A DNA stretch of 11,563 nt from Zancudomyces culisetae (Eukaryota; Kickxellomycota; Harpellomycetes; Harpellales; Legeriomycetaceae): contig LSSK01000401.1 in NCBI GenBank assembly GCA_001969505.1, forward strand, positions 1 through 11,563, read 5' to 3'. Both the position numbers and the translations under genes were made by a program. Numbering within the stretch: the first letter of the stretch is position 1; every line of letters starts with the position of its first letter. The notes beneath the pieces were generated by a model. The model was not told where the DNA came from. It searched no databases and saw only the letters and a list, made by a program, of their open reading frames with translations. Below, piece by piece: positions 6,623-11,563 of the stretch.

Positions 6623-9600
6623 AGTACTTGTTGTTTAACGATACATTTTCTAACCAGCGGCATTGGTCTCCACCCAAAGCAAAACGACTTGGAAACGAAG
6701 ATGAAGCCAAGTAATGCATTTTATTATTATTATTGGATTGAAATGAAGCTTTTGCAATTTTATTTTGATTTTGTATGCTGTATACAACCTATAAATTACA
6801 TAAAAAGAGGGGAAGAGGAAAGGATAGACCCAGTTATGGAGGACAATTGAAATAAACTTGACATTTCAGTATTAACAACACCAGATTCTCGGAGTTTTGT
6901 TTGTGATTGTCTCGTAGCCTTAATGTTATATTTTCTTTATTTTTTTCACCAGCTCAGACTTTTCTCTCTTCCCCTCACAAAAGAAAAAGAAAGATAAATT
7001 GATTTTTTTTAAAAAAAAAAGAAGATAGAATTGAGCAGTGGAGGTAGGACGGCGAGGAGTACAACGATTTATAGAAAACTTGATTAAAAAAAAATAGGAG
7101 TGCTTTGAGGGGAACAGTAGAGCTTACTGGAATAGCAGCGAAAAGCATAGTGGTAGAAACAGAATTTCGAGCCAAAATACAGTACCTAAGCAATAATGAG
7201 GTCAAGAGGGCAATATTTTATCTGGGACGAGTGGTAGATATAGCGAATTCGGTAAAGGCCGTAGTAGATTGCGGTGGGATAGTGTTTGGATGGTACACGC
7301 TAGAAAAGGCGCTAGAAAAGGTGATGTACAAAAATATGCAGGATATACTCAATATTGCAGAGGAATACGTAGAGGGACGACGCAGTGAGTGGGTCAAGGC
7401 ACCGATGGTCAGGCAGCAAGGGTACAATAATTATGGCAATTATAATAGGGGACCACGAGGAGAGGGAAGATATTCAAACATGCACAACAATAACAGCAAC
7501 TACAATTCAGGGCCAGGAGGAGGGACGTATAGAGAGCGAAGATATGGAGGAGAAGAGAGAGGGGAGAGAGATAGGGGAGAGAGAGATAGAGATAGAGGGA
7601 GGGAGGAGAGAGGAGGAGACGGTGGAGATGGTGGAGCAGACCCTAGATATAGGATTTTGCGCAAAAACGAAGAATACAAGAAGCGAACAGTGGTTGAGCA
7701 GCCGGGAACAAGAACTTACGAAGAGCAAGCGAAAAAACCGGCGATGAATGCACCAGTAATGACGGCGAGTAGTACAAGTGATTGGAGACAAAAGATATAC
7801 GAAGGGGACTGGGCAGATGAAGACCAGTCGTACTTTGAGGAAAGAGAGCAGGAAAAGGCAGGGTTGCGACAACAGCAAAAAGAAGGAGAAGAGGAAGAAG
7901 AAGAAGAGAGACAACTGAACACAGAAGAGGAACAACGAGGAATGTACAAGAGAGAAAGAGTAGAAAGAGAGGTAGAAGGAGAAAGGGTGATTGATGTAAG
8001 GCCTGATTTTGCTAGAAGAGACCAACAAAGCTATGGATACAATAACAGCTACAATAACAACTACAACAGCGGCTACAACAACAGTTACAACAACAGTTAC
8101 AATAACAACAGATATCCATCTTCTCGTTCTTCCCAGCGCGACCATCCTCCTCCCGAATTCCGTAGATATGACAAAGACTACCGGCCATCCAGACCCTTCC
8201 AACGACGCGAATACGACGACAGTTCTCGTGGCCCTCCTCATGCCAGCCAAATCACAACCTCAATGTTGTACAAAACCAAAATGTGTGAAAAGTTTCTGGA
8301 AACTGGCGAGTGTCCATACTCAACTCGCTGTGTCTTTGCTCACGGCGAAGAAGAACTGCGCAAACTTCGCGATTCAAGACCTCCTCGCGATTCTGCTGAC
8401 CACTCTCGTGCCTTTGGCCCAAATCCTTTGTATAAAACCGTCATGTGTACCAAACTGAATATGCCTGGTGGCTGTCCACATGGCTCCCGCTGCAACTACG
8501 CCCACTCCTCTGACGAACTCCGCGATCGCCCTGCTGCTGCTCCTGCTCCTGCTCTTTCTCCTACTACTCGCCCTTCCTCCTTTTCCAGAAATTCCTCCAG
8601 ACCCTACTCCTCTTCTTCATACTCTTCGTCTCGCCAATCCCATTTCAACCAACCTTCATCTCCTGATCTTGATCATCATTTCGACCGCCAGCTTTCTTTT
8701 AACAATCATCCTGATTCTGATTCCAATCACAATGATTATCACCATCACCACCATCATCACCGTCCTTCCTCTCCTTCTCCCTCTCACAACCCTCCTCCTG
8801 ATTCTAAATCTACTCCTCGTTCTCCCATTCTCTCCACTACTCCTTCAATTCCTCCTTCTGACATTACTCCAACCCCTCATCCCAAAGATTCTCTCTCTCC
8901 TGAATCTAAAAAACAACAACAACAACCTCAAATTTCTCAATCGAAACCTTCTCAAGTTTCAACCCCTCCTCCTCCTCCTCCCCTTCCTTCCTCTTCTACT
9001 TCTTCCCGTTCTTTCTTTGATCAGCCTAAACGCTTTGCTGAGTATTTGGTCTCTGATTCTGATAAACATACCTCTACCGATGATAAATCTAGAAAAGTTG
9101 TCTATATAGATAGAAACCCCAGCCTACGTACCCCCCAGAGTATTCCCCACCCTCTTGCTGCCCCCGCTGGAGCTTCACCCGTATCTGCCGACCATTCTGC
9201 CGACCAGTCCTCCGCAAAATCCAAAATTCATCTTGCCGAACTACACCTAGCCAACACCTACTCTCTCTATTTTTACAACTCCACTTCCTCTGCAAACCTT
9301 ATTTCCCGCCCTCTAGCCGAGGAAATCAAGTTTATTTCTCACACCGAACTGCGTTCTTCTCTTTCTAAAAAATCTCTACTAACTGGCCTGTTTTGTGGCA
9401 TTTTCCTCCCAACTTCTGGCAAACTTGTTCGTTCGTTTGTTGAAGATCGCATCTCTCTTATCAAAAAGTCTGTCATCTCTATTGATCCCAATTCCTACTT
9501 TTATGCTGTAGAAACTCTGCTTCTAACTTCTCCCGATATTTCTGCTTGGTCCTCCTCCATCAACAACATTTTGAAAATCTCTTATCTTGCGGATGTCTTT

Positions 9601-9723
9601 GACGAAGATTCGTTTATTTCCTGGTACAATTCCAAGTCTGAAAAATCTACCTCTTCTCTTCCTTCTCATTTGCTGGCTTTGCGTTCGTTTTATGATTGGC
9701 TGAGTAGTGCTGAGGATGAATAA
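6562..9723 (+). CDS. Nudix-like (Ap4A-hydrolase type, probably inactive) - tandem CCCH zinc finger - W2-like domain protein, two exons
   Basis: Exons 6562-6710 and 7098-9723 encode 924 residues. An in-frame TAA at 6541 supports the ATG. Residues 8-150 resemble asymmetric Ap4A hydrolase (NUDT2): GLVVFR, HWSPPK, then the box region ending SALRGTVELTGI; Nudix-box Gly and two Glu are replaced (Ala40, Gly55, Leu59). Then come Arg/Gly/Glu-rich sequence (about 160-350) and Tyr/Asn repeats (about 361-388). Two CX8CX5CX3H fingers, each led by LYKT, are C446/C455/C461/H465 and C500/C509/C515/H519, as in TTP/Tis11-type proteins that bind AU-rich mRNA. A Ser/Pro-rich stretch with His7 (598-604) follows. 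Residues about 755-924 end with DEDSFISWYNS and FYDWLSSAEDE, like the two AA-boxes of W2 domains that bind eIF2-beta. I infer a cytoplasmic regulator of mRNA translation or decay. The individual domains are clear; the function of the fusion is inference. Confidence 0.85.
6711..7097 (+). other. Intron of the Nudix-CCCH-W2 gene (387 nt)
   Basis: The donor is GCCAA|GTAATG and the acceptor is an A-run then TAG|GAGTGC. The join completes a Lys codon (AA plus G) and gives EDEAK-SALRGTVELTGI, which aligns gap-free with the Nudix box of NUDT2. It is the longest intron seen here and splits the Nudix box. Retention gives an in-frame TAA at 6712-6714 and a 50-residue product. Confidence 0.85.
8029..8112 (+). 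repeat. Tyr-Asn codon repeat in the linker before the zinc fingers
   Basis: TAC-AAY-AAC-style units encode repeated SYNN and NNYN motifs. This is a Tyr/Asn-rich prion-like segment of the kind seen in RNA-granule proteins. Confidence 0.7.
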
Positions 9724-9967
9724 TTCCTGAACCTTTTCTTTCCTTCCTTTGTTGTTCTTTCTAACCTACTCTTTTCGTTTCTTTTCTTCTTTTACCTCCT
9801 CTTTCCTGTTTGTTAACATTATTTTTCATTATAAATTATCATTACTTTTTATAAAGAGAGAGAAAAAAAAAAGATAATCTATACATATTACTTTACTCTT
9901 TCGCTTTAACTTCATCTCGCTTTTTCTTTCTTTCTTTGTTTTTTCCTTCCACGACACTAGAATCTAC
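9724..9967 (+). promoter_or_regulatory. Spacer with the probable promoter of MHO1
   Basis: The 244-bp spacer starts with T/C-rich 3' sequence of the upstream gene. TATAAA at 9850-9855 lies 113 bp before the MHO1 ATG and is followed by a C/T-rich tract up to about 9950, a common fungal arrangement of TATA and pyrimidine-rich initiator. No ATG occurs between that TATA and the start codon. Confidence 0.45.
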
Positions 9968-11278
9968 ATGTCAGCAAAAAACACTTTACCAACAAGAAGG
10001 GCTACCCATGCCGGTAGTTGGTACACAGCGAATCCCCGGGTTTTGGGCAAGGAACTGCAGTCCTGGCTCGATTCGGTTCCTGACCAAGTTTCCGATATTT
10101 TAACTGAACAACCAGACCAAGAACAACAATACGAAGCCAAAGATAAACTTCAAACAGAGGAAAATGACAAGGGAGATAGCCACATTCACGCTATAATCGT
10201 CCCACATGCTGGATATACCTACTGCGGCCGCACCGCAGCGTACAGCTACAAGGCACTCGATATCTCCAAATACTCCCGAATAATTCTACTAGGCCCAAGC
10301 CACCACGTTTACCTTGACGATTGCGCAATTAGTGGTTGCGGTAGTTTGGAAACGCCCTTTGGCAAATTGGCCGTCGATGTTGACGAAATTGCCCGGCTTA
10401 AACGCCGTGCCCGCTTTTCGACTCTACGTGTGAAACAGGAAGAAGATGAGCATAGTTTAGAGATGCTTATGCCGTTTTTGCACTATGTGTTTGGTGCTGC
10501 AAAGGAAAATACAACACATTTGAAAACAAACCATCCAAGCGATAGCTCTGGAAACAATGTTCGTGATGGTGCCCAGAGCCAGGGCGAGCATGGTACCACC
10601 CTTGATTCTACCAACGGTCTTCTTACAAACAAAGCTTATTCGTCTGCTGCTAAATCTGCTGCAAAAAACTCGTCCAGCTATCTTCTGGAAAACAAACTAA
10701 AAGTCATTCCAATAATCGTTGGAAATCTTGACCGCGAAGCCGAGGCTTACTATGGTAAAGTGTTGTCTGAATACCTGAATGATGAAGATAGTAGCGGCGG
10801 CGAACCATCCAGGACACTATTTGCCATATCATCTGATTTTTGCCACTGGGGTACGAGGTTCCAATACACATTCTACTCACCCTCTGAAACCGAAAATCCG
10901 TCCAGCGATTTTACTTTTTTGGATCCAAGAATTACTTCGCGGGATGAACTAGTGAACTACCAAAAACACCTCAAGACTGTACCAATCCATACCAGCATCA
11001 AAAATCTCGATTACGAAGCCATTGCCGCCATCAAATCTCTTGATCCCGCCCAGTTTGCATCGTACCTGGATACAACTGAGAACACCATTTGTGGACGCCA
11101 TCCCATCATGGTTCTTTTGGAAGCCGTTGCATATACCTCCACCCGAAAAAAGAGTCTCCCCTCAACTAAAGACTCTTCCTTTCGCGTTGATTTTGTGGAT
11201 TATTCACAGTCTTCAAAGTGCTTGTCTGTAAAAGATAGTTCTGTTAGTTATGCCGCCGGAATACTGTACAAGTCCTGA
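9968..11278 (+). CDS. MHO1: MEMO1/MHO1 family protein
   Basis: This intronless gene encodes 436 residues, homologous to human MEMO1 and yeast Mho1; human MEMO1 is about 297 residues. The fold is related to non-haem iron dioxygenases, and copper/iron binding and redox roles are reported for the family. Signature segments are ATHAGSWYTA (12-21), PHAGYTYCG (79-87), GPSHHV (109-114), DEDEHSLEM-like sequence, SSDFCHWG, NTICGRHP (Cys375) and SSVSYAAG near the end. The metal-site His/His/Cys equivalents (His80, His112 or His113, Cys375) are all present, so the protein is probably functional. Extra length comes from an acidic/Gln-rich insert near residues 38-72 and a Ser/Asn/Gly-rich insert near 178-240, both at loop positions of the fold. 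The gene follows the 6562 gene in the same direction but has its own promoter. Confidence 0.93.
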   Translation: MSAKNTLPTRRATHAGSWYTANPRVLGKELQSWLDSVPDQVSDILTEQPDQEQQYEAKDKLQTEENDKGDSHIHAIIVPHAGYTYCGRTAAYSYKALDISKYSRIILLGPSHHVYLDDCAISGCGSLETPFGKLAVDVDEIARLKRRARFSTLRVKQEEDEHSLEMLMPFLHYVFGAAKENTTHLKTNHPSDSSGNNVRDGAQSQGEHGTTLDSTNGLLTNKAYSSAAKSAAKNSSSYLLENKLKVIPIIVGNLDREAEAYYGKVLSEYLNDEDSSGGEPSRTLFAISSDFCHWGTRFQYTFYSPSETENPSSDFTFLDPRITSRDELVNYQKHLKTVPIHTSIKNLDYEAIAAIKSLDPAQFASYLDTTENTICGRHPIMVLLEAVAYTSTRKKSLPSTKDSSFRVDFVDYSQSSKCLSVKDSSVSYAAGILYKS

Positions 11279-11563
11279 TTAACATGAACGTGTCCCCTTC
11301 CCCTTCCTCTTCCTCTTCCCCTTTCTTTTCCATTGTTTACATTATCTACTTTTGTTTTATTAGCAACTTTTCGTATTGGGGTCATTTACTTTAAACTACT
11401 TTGTATGAAAATAAAGAACGGAAGAGAAAAAAAGTGAGAAGAATAGAAAAGAAAATGTAGAAATAATAATATTAGTAATAATAATAATTTATATATATTG
11501 GTACTATTGATTAATGACAAAAAACAAGAACACAAAATAGAAAATAGAAAATAGAAAAAAAAA
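11279..11563 (+). other. 3' region of MHO1 to window end
   Basis: A CCTCTTCC-type pyrimidine tract follows the stop codon, then AT-rich sequence with AATAAA at 11410-11415 as a possible polyadenylation signal. TAA/TAT microsatellite and GAAAATA repeats fill the rest. No gene is seen. Confidence 0.5.

Noticed and set aside
6562-6714. Exon 1 read alone as a 50-residue protein or a Nudix pseudogene
   Set aside because: The TAA at 6712 lies inside a GT-AG intron; splicing restores a gap-free match to the Nudix box, so the stop does not show a broken gene.
7507-8250. 247-codon minus-strand frame opposite the zinc-finger gene
   Set aside because: It mirrors the purine-rich coding strand and is full of Ser/Leu/Phe/Val runs; it is a shadow of the real gene.
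1-11563. CRISPR arrays, transposons, tRNA or rRNA genes, viral genes
   Set aside because: No spaced direct repeats, transposase or reverse transcriptase motifs, tRNA T-loop/acceptor pairs, or rRNA core sequences were found by reading both strands.

Overview
The window looks like nuclear DNA from a fungus, probably an ascomycete yeast or another small-genome fungus, but the exact lineage cannot be told from the sequence. The reasons are AT-rich, homopolymer-rich spacers, compact genes with few short spliceosomal introns, low-complexity Asn/Ser/Thr tracts inside conserved proteins, and the gene families present. The code is standard at CTG: a CTG codon sits at the conserved Leu of the His-Leu-Ala-Glu-Phe-Trp motif of the asparaginyl-tRNA synthetase, so this is not a CUG-Ser or CUG-Ala yeast.

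Layout: (1) 3-866 (+), the 3' end of a chromatin gene encoding an AT-hook followed by a bromodomain, most like the tail of a SNF2/STH1-type SWI/SNF ATPase. (2) 1053-1619 (-), SmD1, with a 14-nt first coding exon and a GC-AG intron. (3) A divergent promoter of about 450 bp. (4) 2074-4300 (+), a mitochondrial-type asparaginyl-tRNA synthetase in three exons. (5) 4301-6561, 2.2 kb with no convincing gene but strong base-composition features, uORFs and repeats; its end is probably promoter and leader of the next gene. (6) 6562-9723 (+), a two-exon gene encoding 924 aa, not visible as one open frame because a 387-nt intron splits it. (7) 9968-11278 (+), a MEMO1/MHO1 homologue. (8) An AT-rich 3' region to the end of the window.

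The most interesting item is gene 6. Joining the exons at 6710/7098 gives an N-terminal domain that aligns without gaps across the Nudix box to asymmetric Ap4A hydrolases (NUDT2 family), but key residues of the box are lost. It is followed by Arg/Gly/Glu-rich and Tyr/Asn repeats, two TTP-like CCCH zinc fingers, a Ser/Pro-rich linker and a C-terminal domain that looks like the W2 domain of eIF5, eIF2B-epsilon and eIF4G. This suggests an RNA-binding translation or mRNA-decay regulator with a non-catalytic Nudix module. Base composition and arginine codon choice switch abruptly around 8110, between the Nudix part and the zinc-finger/W2 part.

The genes do not form a pathway. They are individually transcribed housekeeping genes (chromatin remodelling, splicing, mitochondrial translation, a MEMO-family metalloprotein) plus the unusual RNA-binding fusion protein.
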